From Lantana camara (lineage: Eukaryota > Streptophyta > Magnoliopsida > Lamiales > Verbenaceae), in assembly GCA_037501455.1 (NCBI GenBank), contig CM074861.1, positions 92,605,001-92,669,000 of the forward strand: a stretch of 64,000 nt of DNA, in the 5' to 3' direction. The notes under the pieces were generated by a model. That model had not been told where the DNA came from and ran no database searches. It was given only the letters and a program-made list of their open reading frames with translations. A program made the position numbers and the translations under genes. Positions 10,494 to 20,746 of this stretch are shown in pieces (the stretch's first letter is position 1; each line of letters opens with the position of its first letter).

Positions 10494-11304
10494 TGATGGG
10501 GTCAAAATACGATCGTCCCAAGTTAGGACATGTGGCATCACCGAGATGATGACATCTGTCTCCCCAAGGTTGCACCCATCAGCACACGAGCGCTAAGCCT
10601 AACGAGCGCAATCCTTCTTCATGAGTCAAGCCCAACGAGCGCTGTTACTCTCGCGAGCGTCCTTCATACTGTATGATTGGCACGCCCATGTGCCAAGGGA
10701 GCCCTCTTCGAGCGTCACACTCCCTCAGAGTGGCCTCCCCTTTGGCTCGTCACTTGAACTGGAGCCTTCATTCCCCCCAGCGGATATCTTGGCTTCCAAT
10801 ATTCCAGGTTGTCACGAGCGCGCTCTTAAGCCCTCGTTACCAACCACCCAAATAGCTCTCTGACACAACGTACATACCCGCGCACCTGCCACTGTTGCCA
10901 GCACCAACTTTTGGCCGCTTTTGCAGAAGATTCCTCCTAGGTTTCTCTCTCACGGCGCCACGTGTTAGGGCAACATTCGGCCAGGACCACTTGGGGCAAA
11001 TTACCAAAGGGCCCTTGACCCTCAACTATAAATAGCTAAAGTCATCTTCTACACTGGTAAGCATTCTTCATCACTAAAACTGTGACTGGACTTACGTTTC
11101 TTCAGACCTTGAACTGACTTGAGCGTCGGAGAGCCAAACTGGGTATCACCCCCAGTTCCCCCAGCTTGGCCTTCTGACTTTTATTGTGCTTGTCCCAACA
11201 GGTAGAACCCCCTTTCTCATCTCCGGCGAATCTCCGGTGGTTTCCTCCACAATTACAAATCATAAAGTGATCGGATTCGGACCCTCACATTTCTGAACCC
11301 ATCA
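10494..11304 (+). repeat. 3' LTR of the Tat element (811 bp)
   Basis: The LTR runs from TGATGGGG to CCCATCA, terminal inverted repeats of seven bases, directly after the polypurine tract. It contains a TATA box at 11027-11034 and a string of CGAGCG words at 10585-10665. The section CCACGTGTTAGGGCAACA just upstream of the TATA box is shared with the solo LTR at 48704-50042, so the two LTRs are related. No 5' partner exists in the window. Confidence 0.85.
11027..11034 (+). promoter_or_regulatory. TATA box in Tat LTR
   Basis: TATAAATA lies in CTCAACTATAAATAGC, about 530 bp into the LTR, a normal position for the U3 promoter. Confidence 0.65.
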
Positions 11305-11607
11305 AATATATGATTATTAGTATTAAATATAATCATATATATAGAGATATTGTATTAAGTATTGTTAGCTTTTACACACTCTTGTGTTTTAATTATAATG
11401 TACATACGTAAGATATGTAATAACATATCACCATACAGATATAACATCTTTTAATTATTTATAATGTATATTATACCTTATAATTAATAGAAATATGCTA
11501 TACAATAAAAATATGAGAGAGTTTTACCTATGAAAGGTTATATTATGCAATATTAATTCTATATAATAATATAAATCCATACACATATGATCATATTCAT
11601 GTATTAT
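11305..11607. other. AT-rich interior of a broken CACTA-like element
   Basis: No gene is visible. The block TATAACATCTTTTAATT...ATAATGTATATTATA (11440-11475) recurs with small changes at about 48380-48410 inside the second CACTA-like element. I therefore read this as interior of the element whose right end lies at 18904-19990. Its left end was removed or replaced by the Tat LTR. Confidence 0.5.
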
Positions 11608-13345
11608 TGATAACTCGTTATTTCATCATCTTTATGATTGAATTATACCCCGAGTTGTGCTTGATTTGATATTATTTCGAAAGGAATTGATGTTTTGTCG
11701 TTTATATTGTAGATTTCGGGTTCGAATGCGAAATTAGAGTAATCATGATCGTTTTTAGAAGAAGTCCACGAAAAAAAAGAGTGAACTCCGGCTGAGCTTA
11801 GTGTTGATGTTGACTTGCTGCGTGCGGAACTTAGGTGAGATTTGGAGGCAATGACGGAGTTATGCATGCATGGATTCACGCACAAGCTGGGAGTTGTATT
11901 GATTCTATGGAATGGATGGTTGACTTGTTTTAATTATAACTGGGCTACATTGCCTTGATATTTGTTGGAGATGGGTTACAGGGCTGAATAAGTGGAAAAT
12001 GTTGGAAATCACTTTGCTTTGAATTGGGGCTGCACGTGGTGAATTTAATATTGGGTTTGTTTTAATTGGGACATGGGCCACACGCTTGGAATTGATTCTG
12101 AGGACCCAATTAGCTTAGCTTGGCGTGGCATTGTTATGGGCTGCGTGTGTCCATGATATTAATTGGAAAAGCCTAATTTTCTTTGAAATTAGGCCGCACG
12201 CTTGGAGCTTTTGCAAAAGGCCTAATTTGTGTTGGTTGCTTGGGGGACAAGAAGTAAAGTCCAAATTGATTTAGGAGTCCAGTTTGAAGAGAATTTGGGG
12301 GACTTTTATATATTGGTTCTTTGACTGTAGCTTTGGGGGATCATCACGTAACAATTGGAGGAAGAGCTCTGGGAGCAGCCGTTCGGGATTTGCGAGTAAC
12401 ATCGGGAGCAAGATTTCGGCATCACGAGTTCTTCGTTCTTAGTTTAATTCTTTCGTTTTGTTTTTAGTTTATTTATGTTAAAGAATTCTTCTATTGTTTT
12501 TATGGATTTTAGTAGCTAAGTTCTTAATTATCTAGCTAGGGATTATAGATTCGACTTGGATATTGTGAGACCTAAACGTTTTTATTAATTCATGTTTATT
12601 TAGGCATTTATCTTATCTCCGCGTTTCGTGTTTATTGTGATTAGGCAATTTCGGGATAGTGCACGATCTCTAGGTTGTTTAATTTCCATATTGCCATTCA
12701 TGATGCTTGAAGTGTAGTAAAGTTGATTGATAATTTGTGGTAAATTAGTGGCAGGGTTTTAGCGATAAAATTCCTCGTTCACTAAGGGATTTGATAATCT
12801 AATTTAAATCTTGCGTGTGTCACGACTTGGTTGGTTAGGGTTGGTGTTTTTATGGTTCTTAATGCTGCGAATTCATTAAATTCTGTCGAGTGTCTCTAGG
12901 GGTTGTGAATTTGTTAGGGAAGATAACTGTCGAGTGTCTCTAGGTTATCCGATTAATTAAGTAAAAACGAGGTTGAGTCGAGTGTCTCTATCAACTATAG
13001 CCAATCTGTCTGAATAACTTGAATTTATCCTTGAGTCAATGATCAATATAACAATTCGAATCGAATATCCCTGGCTAGGTAATTCTCCCTCTGATTGATT
13101 TAACCCTACGTGATCTTACTTGCTTAGTTTTAGTTATCTTTTTAATTCTTGTTATTTATTTTAATCGCATACTTTAGTTAGAATAATTCTAAAACCCCCC
13201 TTTTAATTGTTGCTTTTCGTGAATGCTTGGAATTGTTAGAAATAAATCAACCAGTCTCTGTGGATCGACCCTGTTTGGACTATACTCTGTGTTTAGTAGT
13301 TAAATAGGAACTTTATTTATTTTTTGACGGATTCGACACCTGTCA
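11608..13345 (+). repeat. 5' LTR of the young Athila element
   Basis: The LTR begins TGATAACTCG and ends ACACCTGTCA. It has a TATA-like TTTATATATT at 12305-12314. Three copies of the core GTCGAGTGTCTCTA lie downstream (12885, 12929, 12977). A short 80-codon minus-strand ORF (11643-11885) is identical in both LTRs, but I do not regard it as a gene. Confidence 0.92.
12870..12996 (+). repeat. Three hairpins with a constant core in the Athila LTR
   Basis: The 14-base core GTCGAGTGTCTCTA occurs at 12885-12898, 12929-12942 and 12977-12990. Each copy is flanked by different but complementary arms: AATTCA/TGAATT (outer) for the first, GATAACT/GGTTATC for the second (one bulged G), GGTTGA/TCAACT for the third (one G-T pair). 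The core itself can pair GAG with CTC around TGT. The array lies after the TATA box, so it is in transcribed RNA. The same array is present in the 3' LTR and in both LTRs of the other Athila. Confidence 0.7.
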
Positions 13346-13350
13346 AATTT

Positions 13351-13368
13351 TGGCGCCGTTGCCGGGGA
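13351..13368 (+). other. Primer binding site, tRNA-Asp type
   Basis: TGGCGCCGTTGCCGGGGA starts five bases after the 5' LTR and is complementary to the 3' end of plant tRNA-Asp, the usual primer for Athila elements. Confidence 0.85.
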
Positions 13369-13398
13369 CTGTGTTTTTAATCGATTTTATTTCTTTTC

Positions 13399-15171
13399 AT
13401 GAACAGGAGCATTCACGGGAAGGACGATCATTCAACAATGTTTACGAATGCACAACAGTTCAACAATTATGCAAACATTCCACAACAGGTTAACGAGGTC
13501 AACTCTTCACCTTTTGATGAAATTAAGAATATGATAAATGCTTTGGCTTCTAACCTTGGTGTAGGTGTACCCCAAGTAGCGAAGGTCTGTCAATTGTGTG
13601 CGAGTACGTTGCATCCCATCGACGCCTGTCCATCCCTTCAAGAATCCCCTTTCGAAAATGTGGACCCATTCGGATATCAGCCCCCTATGTACAATCCATA
13701 CTCCAACATGTACAATCCCGGATGGTATGATCACCCAAGTATGAGTTATGCACCGAATCCACCAAACTTCCAAAACTTCGTACCTACACCTCCACAACCC
13801 CAACTACCAATTTCTCAACCATACCCACCTTTCAACCCACAAGATATCCAATTTAATAACTTGGAAACCTCCTTTAAGAATTTGGAAAATAAATTGGGTC
13901 AAATTGCAGCCTCATTAAGCAGATTAGAGAATCAACGGAAACTTCAATCACAAACGGAGGATCAGAGGCGAAACATGAGTGCAATCACGATCCCAAGCGA
14001 TAAAGAACTTCCTCCAGTTGTGGAGAATACCAAAACTCGTCAGAACAGAGCTGAAACTGATCAGACAGACGACTTGACCATTAAGCGTGACCACGCCTTA
14101 GGCTCCAGTCGCGACAGAGAGTCAGAAATTAAATTCCAGCCTAAGCCATGGGTGGAGCCACCTCTGTTTCCAGAGCGCCTGATCCAAGCGAGAAAAGAGA
14201 AGGAGGAGCAAGGTGTACTTGAGACTTTTCGAAAAGTTGAAGCCAATATTCCTTTGTTGGATGCAATCCAACGACTCCCACGACATGAGAAATATCTTAA
14301 GGAACTCTGCACCAACAAACGGAAACTAAAAGGTAATGAAATCCTGAGTGTTGGAGAGAATGTCTCCGCTGTTTTACAAAAGAAATTACCTCATAAGTGC
14401 AGAGACCAAGGTATGTTTTCAATTCCATGTAAAATTGGCAAGACTGAGATTAAGAAAACAATGTGTGACTTGGATGCGCCCATTAATATTATGCCTCTAT
14501 CTATTTATTCATCACTGAATCTTGGTCCTTTGAAAGATACAGGTATCATAATTCAGATGGTTGATCAATCTATTGTGTATCCAGATGGAGTATTAGAGGA
14601 CGTACTCGTGCAAGTTGATGGATTAGTCTTTCCTGCTGATTTTTATGTGATTTATATGGAGGATGAAAGTTCTTTGAGTACTTCTGATATTTTACTTGGG
14701 CGACCTTTTCTCAGTACTGCTAATGCTAAATTAGATGTTCAAGAAGACTTATTGACTCTAGAATTTGATGGTGATATTGCAAAATTTAATATTTATGAGT
14801 CAAGTAAAGATCCTAATGAATCATCTAATGCTTTAAGTGTTGATGTGATTGAAAACCCAAGTATTGAAACTTTTGAGCTTAACAATGTGGAAAAGCTAAG
14901 TTTTGAATCTTTTCAAAATTTGGTAGTTGAAAATTTTGAGAGTAAGCCAAAACATGTTGGTTTGCATGATGATATCTATGATATGGTTATTCCATTAGAG
15001 CATGTTAGACCTTTGAATAAAAAGGCTCCGAATTTGAAACTACTTGATGACTTTGCTAAATTGAATTCTTTTGTTTTGCAGGCACCTATTGTGGGACTCA
15101 AGAAATTTTTGGATAATCTGAGTTATACCTTCAAAGGAGGAGGAAAATTTGCAGATTCAATGACTACATGA
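13399..15171 (+). CDS. Athila Gag-protease fusion lacking the capsid domain
   Basis: The ATG lies 53 bp after the LTR; 590 codons are uninterrupted. Residues 1-9 match the start of the other Athila Gag, but the Retrotrans_gag capsid part is missing and the frame jumps to the nucleocapsid side. A CCHC zinc knuckle (CQLCASTLHPIDAC) is at about residues 64-77. A proline-rich stretch and a coiled segment (LETSFKNLENKLGQIAASLSRLE) follow. The protease region is at about 340-450 (GMFSIPCKIG ... DILLGRPFL). The catalytic motif, normally D-L-G-A-S, reads DLDAP, so protease activity is unlikely. The long open frame despite this suggests either recent origin or a retained RNA-binding role. Confidence 0.85.
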   Translation: MNRSIHGKDDHSTMFTNAQQFNNYANIPQQVNEVNSSPFDEIKNMINALASNLGVGVPQVAKVCQLCASTLHPIDACPSLQESPFENVDPFGYQPPMYNPYSNMYNPGWYDHPSMSYAPNPPNFQNFVPTPPQPQLPISQPYPPFNPQDIQFNNLETSFKNLENKLGQIAASLSRLENQRKLQSQTEDQRRNMSAITIPSDKELPPVVENTKTRQNRAETDQTDDLTIKRDHALGSSRDRESEIKFQPKPWVEPPLFPERLIQARKEKEEQGVLETFRKVEANIPLLDAIQRLPRHEKYLKELCTNKRKLKGNEILSVGENVSAVLQKKLPHKCRDQGMFSIPCKIGKTEIKKTMCDLDAPINIMPLSIYSSLNLGPLKDTGIIIQMVDQSIVYPDGVLEDVLVQVDGLVFPADFYVIYMEDESSLSTSDILLGRPFLSTANAKLDVQEDLLTLEFDGDIAKFNIYESSKDPNESSNALSVDVIENPSIETFELNNVEKLSFESFQNLVVENFESKPKHVGLHDDIYDMVIPLEHVRPLNKKAPNLKLLDDFAKLNSFVLQAPIVGLKKFLDNLSYTFKGGGKFADSMTT

Positions 15172-15540
15172 GCTGAATTTCTGCATGAGCAGTTTTTCGA
15201 TCCACGTGACCATAAGACGTGGCCACGCTCTGAGGTCACGCGCTGGTATGCTGATATTATTGATCATTTAACTACTATCTTCCTCAGATCTCATATCTTT
15301 TTCGAGTACAGGAATCTTAGTGATCGTGGTAAGCGTTTCTACAAAAAGTTGATGGAGTATTTGATGAGGAAGTATCAAGTCATGTTACGAACCTCTACGA
15401 GTTACCATCCCCAATCTAGAGGCCGTAATGGACTAGAAGATTCATCTCCACACAGTCGAGGGGATTTGTATGGAGGGTTTACCTCTGTTTGAGTAGCACT
15501 TCAACAAGTCTTGTCGAGCCTAAGACATTAAACAAGGGCG
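15172..15540 (+). pseudogene. Shrunken Athila pol remnants
   Basis: After the Gag-protease stop, readable fragments match the other Athila pol in order. KTWPRSEVTRWYADII corresponds to the RNase H/integrase linker. FLRSHIF and SYHPQS correspond to parts of the integrase core. Most of RT, RNase H and integrase is deleted. The post-pol box GGGAGGCAACCCAA near 15546, also seen inverted at 26111 in the other Athila, follows. Confidence 0.75.
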
Positions 15541-16615
15541 CTATTGGGAGGCAACCCAAGTTTTGGCGGTTTAGGCGCCTTTTTCTTCCCTTAGTTTTTT
15601 TTTCTTTTGTTTTTTTTTGGTTCTCGTGGTGTTCGTGTTCATTTTCTGCCCTTTTCTGTCTTCCAGGAGCGCATAACTTGGTCCAGATAGTGCTGATTTG
15701 CTGCTGATAACTGCTGTCAATTTTCTGCTAACATGACCCTTGAGCGTGGTCACGCCTAATAGCCACGCCACGTCCAGAACTTCAAATTAAATGGGAAATT
15801 TACATGCCCAAACGCCCTACCTCCCCAACCGAACTTCAGGGAAGTCCTCTTTACTCTAGATCTTGATTATTTTTAATGCCTTGAGGACAATGCATGATTT
15901 AAGTGTGGGGGGGATTAGGTCCACTAGTGCTAGAACTGAAAATTTTTTGAAATTTTTGTTTTTGTGGCTGTAATTGTGATTTTACTTCGAACTTGAGATG
16001 CTGATAATTGTGGATATTTTGCCCCCATTTTGAATGCTTTCTATTAGGTTTGATTGTTGAATTTAGCTAGAACGAGTTAGGCTTGTTAAATGCATGAAAT
16101 TTGTGTGAAATTTAATGAATTAGTATAATCTTATACCCTCATTTTTCGCGCACCATTGAATGAATTAATGTGCTTTGCTTAGATAGAAAAGTCTTTGATT
16201 TTCAAATAGGTCTAAAAGTTGATTAGAATGCATCTTAGCTCCCTTCGAGGCGAAATTTTTAGTTAACGATTGATTTGGGAAGTGACTTAGGCGATCGTTG
16301 TCGGTGGTAAGCCTTTTCTTGATCTTTTCACAAATAAAATTATCCCGTTTGACCCCGCTGAGCCTGAATGTTGTGCAAAATTTCTTTTTAGCCACGTTAC
16401 AAGCCGATGCACAACATTATTATCCCTACCCTAGTTTGAATCACACCTTGCTTGCTCATTTTGGATTTGGAATTTTAGATGTCTTTGGGCTCCTTGTTGT
16501 CCTTTGTGCTGAATTGAAAGTTGAAGAAGAAAATAGAGATTGAGCAATGTTGAAAATAAAGAAAAAGAGTGATGAAAGGAAAAGAAGTCAAAAGAAAGAA
16601 AAAAATGAGCAGAGG

Positions 16616-16648
<33 letters not shown>

Positions 16649-17151
16649 TGAGAGTGTGTTTGATTTGAAAAGGGGAGAATTTAGTTGTATAAAGCAAAGT
16701 AAGGGAGTCCGGTAGATGAAAAAGAGAAATACCACGGGTTTTTATTGTAAAATGTGTAAGCTTGGTGTGTTAGCCACTAAATTCCAAAATTTCCCAACCT
16801 TTACCCCAAGCCTTACATTACAAGCTCGAAAGACCTATCGATCCTGAGTCATGAGTTAACTACATTAGTGGAGATTGGAGTGAAGGATGCATTCAAAGTT
16901 AATAATTGGTACTTAGGCGAAAATCATAGACTAATCAATCTAGTCTTTGTACATTCTTTTGTTCAATTCACACTACATGACACGAGGGTATGCTATTTAT
17001 ACTAATTTGTTGGATTTTGTGCAATTGAGTAGTGTGTTGATGAGTTAGATTTGTTTAGGCGAGAATTCGATGATTGCCTTTGTGATTGTGTTTGATGGGT
17101 GGTATTGTTTCCATTTGATTTTCATGATTACTCGAGGACGAGTAAAGGGCT
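15541..17151 (+). other. 3' untranslated region of the young Athila element
   Basis: No env-like ORF survives here, unlike the related element at 20747-43325. The stretch contains an internal polypurine tract at 15901, a 30-base A-run at about 16617-16646 and low-complexity pyrimidine or purine tracts. The sequence after 16140 is collinear with 22290-23300 of the other Athila in inverted orientation. Confidence 0.7.
15901..15916 (+). other. Internal polypurine tract (central PPT-like)
   Basis: AAGTGTGGGGGGGATT is preceded by TTGAGGACAATGCATG. It nearly repeats the PPT next to the 3' LTR (AGTGTGGGGGGATT after CTCGAGGACGAG). The other Athila has the same internal motif at 23711-23726 on the minus strand. 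Confidence 0.6.
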
Positions 17152-17165
17152 AGTGTGGGGGGATT
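17152..17165 (+). other. 3' polypurine tract of the young Athila element
   Basis: AGTGTGGGGGGATT abuts the TGATAACTCG that opens the 3' LTR. Confidence 0.8.
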
Positions 17166-18903
17166 TGATAACTCGTTATTTCATCATCTTTATGATTGAA
17201 TTATACCCCGAGTTGTGCTTGATTTGATATTATTTCGAAAGGAATTGATGTTTTGTCGTTTATATTGTAGATTTCGGGTTCGAATGCGAAATTAGAGTAA
17301 TCATGATCGTTTTTAGAAGAAGTCCACGAAAAAAAAGAGTGAACTCCGGCTGAGCTTAGTGTTGATGTTGACTTGCTGCGTGCGGAACTTAGGTGAGATT
17401 TGGAGGCAATGACGGAGTTATGCATGCATGGATTCACGCACAAGCTGGGAGTTGTATTGATTCTATGGAATGGATGGTTGACTTGTTTTAATTATAACTG
17501 GGCTACATTGCCTTGATATTTGTTGGAGATGGGTTACAGGGCTGAATAAGTGGAAAATGTTGGAAATCACTTTGCTTTGAATTGGGGCTGCACGTGGTGA
17601 ATTTAATATTGGGTTTGTTTTAATTGGGACATGGGCCACACGCTTGGAATTGATTCTGAGGACCCAATTAGCTTAGCTTGGCGTGGCATTGTTATGGGCT
17701 GCGTGTGTCCATGATATTAATTGGAAAAGCCTAATTTTCTTTGAAATTAGGCCGCACGCTTGGAGCTTTTGCAAAAGGCCTAATTTGTGTTGGTTGCTTG
17801 GGGGACAAGAAGTAAAGTCCAAATTGATTTAGGAGTCCAGTTTGAAGAGAATTTGGGGGACTTTTATATATTGGTTCTTTGACTGTAGCTTTGGGGGATC
17901 ATCACGTAACAATTGGAGGAAGAGCTCTGGGAGCAGCCGTTCGGGATTTGCGAGTAACATCGGGAGCAAGATTTCGGCATCACGAGTTCTTCGTTCTTAG
18001 TTTAATTCTTTCGTTTTGTTTTTAGTTTATTTATGTTAAAGAATTCTTCTGTTGTTTTTATGGATTTTAGTAGCTAAGTTCTTAATTATCTAGCTAGGGA
18101 TTATAGATTCGACTTGGATATTGTGAGACCTAAACGTTTTTATTAATTCATGTTTATTTACGCATTTATCTTATCTCCGCGTTTCGTGTTTATTGTGATT
18201 AGGCAATTTCGGGATAGTGCACGATCTCTAGGTTGTTTAATTTGCATATTGCCATTCATGATGCTTGAAGTGTAGTAAAGTTGATTGATAATTTGTGGTA
18301 AATTAGTGGCAGGGTTTTAGCGATAAAATTCCTCGTTCACTAAGGGATTTGATAATCTAATTTAAATCTTGCGTGTGTCACGACTTGGTTGGTTAGGGTT
18401 GGTGTTTTTATGGTTCTTAATGCTTCGAATTCATTAAATCCTGTCGAGTGTCTCTAGGGGTTGTGAATTTGTTAGGGAAGATAACTGTCGAGTGTCTCTA
18501 GGTTATCCGATTAATTAAGTAAAAACGAGGTTGAGTCAAGTGTCTCTATCAACTATAGCCAATCTGTCTGAATAACTTGAATTTATCCTTGAGTCAATGA
18601 TCAATATAACAATTCGAATCGAATATCCCTGGCTAGGTAATTCTCCCTCTGATTGATTTAACCCTACGTGATCTTACTTGCTTAGTTTTAGTTATCTTTT
18701 TAATTCTTGTTATTTATTTTAATCGCATACTTTAGTTAGAATAATTCTAAAACCCCCCTTTTAATTGTTGCTTTTCGTGAATGCTTGGAATTGTTAGAAA
18801 TAAATCAACCAGTCTCTGTGGATCGACCCTGTTTGCACTATACTCTGTGTTTAGTAGTTAAATAGGAACTTTATTTATTTTTTGACGGATTCGACACCTG
18901 TCA
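17166..18903 (+). repeat. 3' LTR of the young Athila element
   Basis: It is 1738 bp, the same length as the 5' LTR. The first roughly 880 bp are identical to the 5' copy; about seven single-base differences all lie in the second half. It ends TGTCA and is followed by the target duplication ATTAT. Confidence 0.93.
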
Positions 18904-19990
18904 ATTATATAAAGCCAATATATAGCGGCTATTTAGTAATAATGATTTAACATTCATATGTATATTGATGTGTGTATGTATAACTATATTTATATGTATA
19001 TTAAATTATATAAATCAAGATATTTTAATCAATTTTTTTTATCAATATAAAAATATTACAATCTAAATAGCGACGGAATTTTCGTGGTTAAATTATAAAT
19101 ATTCTATTAATTTTTGATCAACTATTTATAGCAACGAAAAATTATAAATATTCTATTAATTTTTATTAGCAACGAATTTTTCGTTGCTAAATTATAAATA
19201 TTTTATCAATTTTTTAATTATTTATTTATAGCAACGGATTTTTCGTTGCTAATATTTTTTATTATTTATTTATTTTTACTACTTTTTTATTTCATATAGC
19301 AACGGAAAATCCGTTGCTAAATTATAAATATTTTATTAATTCTTTAAATTATATACTTATAACAACGAATTTTCCATTGCTAATATTTTTTATTATTTAT
19401 TTTTATTTATTTGTTTTTTATTCCACGTAGCAACGAAAAATCCGTTGCTAAATTATAAATATTTTATTAATTTTTTAAATTATATACTTATAGCAACGGA
19501 TTTTTCGTTGCTAATATATTTTATTTTGTATTATTTTTTATTAGTTTTTTTTATTTCAATAGCAACGGAACGGATTTTTCGTTGCTAATATATTTTATTT
19601 TGTATTATTTTTTATTAGTTTTTTTTATTTCAATAGCAACGGATTTTTCGTTGCTAAAATGTAAATATTTTATTATATTTTTTAATCGATTACTTATAAC
19701 AATGAAACTATCCGTCGCTAAATATTTTTATTAAATATTTATTTTTAAGTGAAATAGCAAAGAAAATTCCGTTGTTATATATATAGATTTATTTATTTTT
19801 CGTATTATTTAAATTTAGCAAAAAAACATTCGTCGCTATTTTTTTCCATATATAGCAACGAATTTAGCAACGAAATTCCGTTGGTACAGCATTTTGCCAC
19901 GAATTTGTTATCCGTTGCTATTTTCGTTGCTAAATAGCAATGAATAATTTCCGTTGCTAAATTTCCATTGCTATTTGACAGTTTTCTATA
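18904..19990 (+). mobile_element. Right end of a CACTA-like element with palindromic subterminal repeats
   Basis: From about 19060 to 19975 the sequence repeats palindromic units such as TAGCAACGG...TCGTTGCTAA separated by AT-rich spacers of roughly 40-80 bp. More than ten units are visible. One block around 19505-19660 is tandemly duplicated. Such arrays are the subterminal repeats where CACTA transposases bind. The end near 19985 (GTTTTCTATAAATG) only weakly resembles a CACTA terminus. The left part lies before 11608, because the young Athila inserted in this element. No transposase is present. Confidence 0.6.
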
Positions 19991-20746
19991 AATGAATCCC
20001 ATTTTTTCTTGTTTTTTTTATCTCAAAGCCCGGCCCATTAATAACCCTTATCTTTAGCCCGTTGTCTAAATCCCACAGTAGGGTTACTGCATCCCTTTTC
20101 TTACCAGAATCAGCGCCTCCCCCTTCGTGCTCGTTGTTGTTGAGGTGGCCGGAGCTGGTAGCGCCTTGCTTGGTTGGGATTCCAGTCATGGCAGTTGTTC
20201 GCCCCACATTACCTTTCTGTCCTTCATTGCGGATGGTGCCACCACCTTGGTCTGGGTGCTGTCCGGTGGCGTTGCCGGTTCCCGTGCTGCCTATTACTGC
20301 AAGATTGACTCGCCAGGCCGATGGCCGAGGAGAGCCACCGTCGGAAAAGTTCGGCCCCTTCTTCTTTGCCTAGTAATCTGCCCACCAATCCGGGTAGCCC
20401 ACCACTTCAAAACACGTTTTCTTGGTATGTTTCGTACCTCCACATACCGTACATTTCTGGGTTGGGGCGTGACCGGATTTTTTTGTGGGAATTTTGTTGC
20501 CGCGGGATGATGACCCTTGTTCTGACCGCATCTTGGCTACTACTCCAATACCACCGGAGTGAGGATCTGTTATAGCCGTGAGTCGTCGATCCTCTCACCG
20601 GACGGCGTTGTAGGCCTCCTTCAAGGTGGGCAATTTCTGGGTTTTAAGTAAGTCTCTCTTTATCGGGTCGAATTTCACATCCAACCCCCATAGAAATGCA
20701 AAGACCCTGTCTTCTTGTTTCTCCAAATTGTAAGTTTTCCGATCAT
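19986..20746 (-). pseudogene. Copia gag, 3' part (continues from 43331)
   Basis: Read on the minus strand, the frame continues the copia Gag that starts near 43850 and was split by the Athila element. A CCHC zinc knuckle (CTVCGGTKHTKKTC) is followed by the typical VGYPDWW. A TAG at 20370-20372 interrupts the frame right after it; downstream the frame stays open to about 19986. There the copia sequence ends against the CACTA-like array, so protease, integrase and RT are missing. Confidence 0.75.

Larger units (their letters stand above)
4546..11304 (+). mobile_element. Truncated Tat-type Ty3-gypsy element (3' half)
   Basis: The plus-strand element starts in the end of the second (Tat-specific) RNase H and contains integrase, a long 3' region with minisatellite repeats, an antisense spliced gene, a polypurine tract and a 3' LTR (10494-11304). 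Gag, protease, RT and the 5' LTR were lost at the scar to the left. The combination of integrase without a chromodomain and a long antisense ORF region between pol and the 3' LTR is typical of the Tat clade (Grande/Retand group). No target-site duplication can be checked because one end is gone. Confidence 0.88.
11608..18903 (+). mobile_element. Complete non-autonomous Athila-type element, TSD ATTAT
   Basis: The element is 7296 bp with two LTRs of exactly 1738 bp, a tRNA-Asp primer binding site, a single gag-protease ORF, pol remnants, two polypurine tracts and perfect 5-bp target duplications (ATTAT at 11603-11607 and 18904-18908). The LTRs differ at about seven positions by eye (0.4 percent), so insertion is recent. 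It lacks the Gag capsid domain, RT and RNase H, and has only fragments of integrase, so it depends on a helper. The Athila at 20747-43325 is a larger relative with the same LTR ends. Confidence 0.93.

Noticed and set aside
11643..11885. 80-codon minus-strand ORF, repeated at 17201-17443
   Set aside because: It lies in both LTR copies and is identical only because the LTRs are. No domain, no context for translation, and opposite to element transcription.
13351..13368. tRNA gene
   Set aside because: Only the 18-base primer complement is present; no cloverleaf. The same holds for 38717, 41521 and 51480.
20062..20510. Plus-strand ORFs of 103 and 127 codons
   Set aside because: They are shadows of the minus-strand copia Gag, which has a recognisable zinc knuckle in this place.
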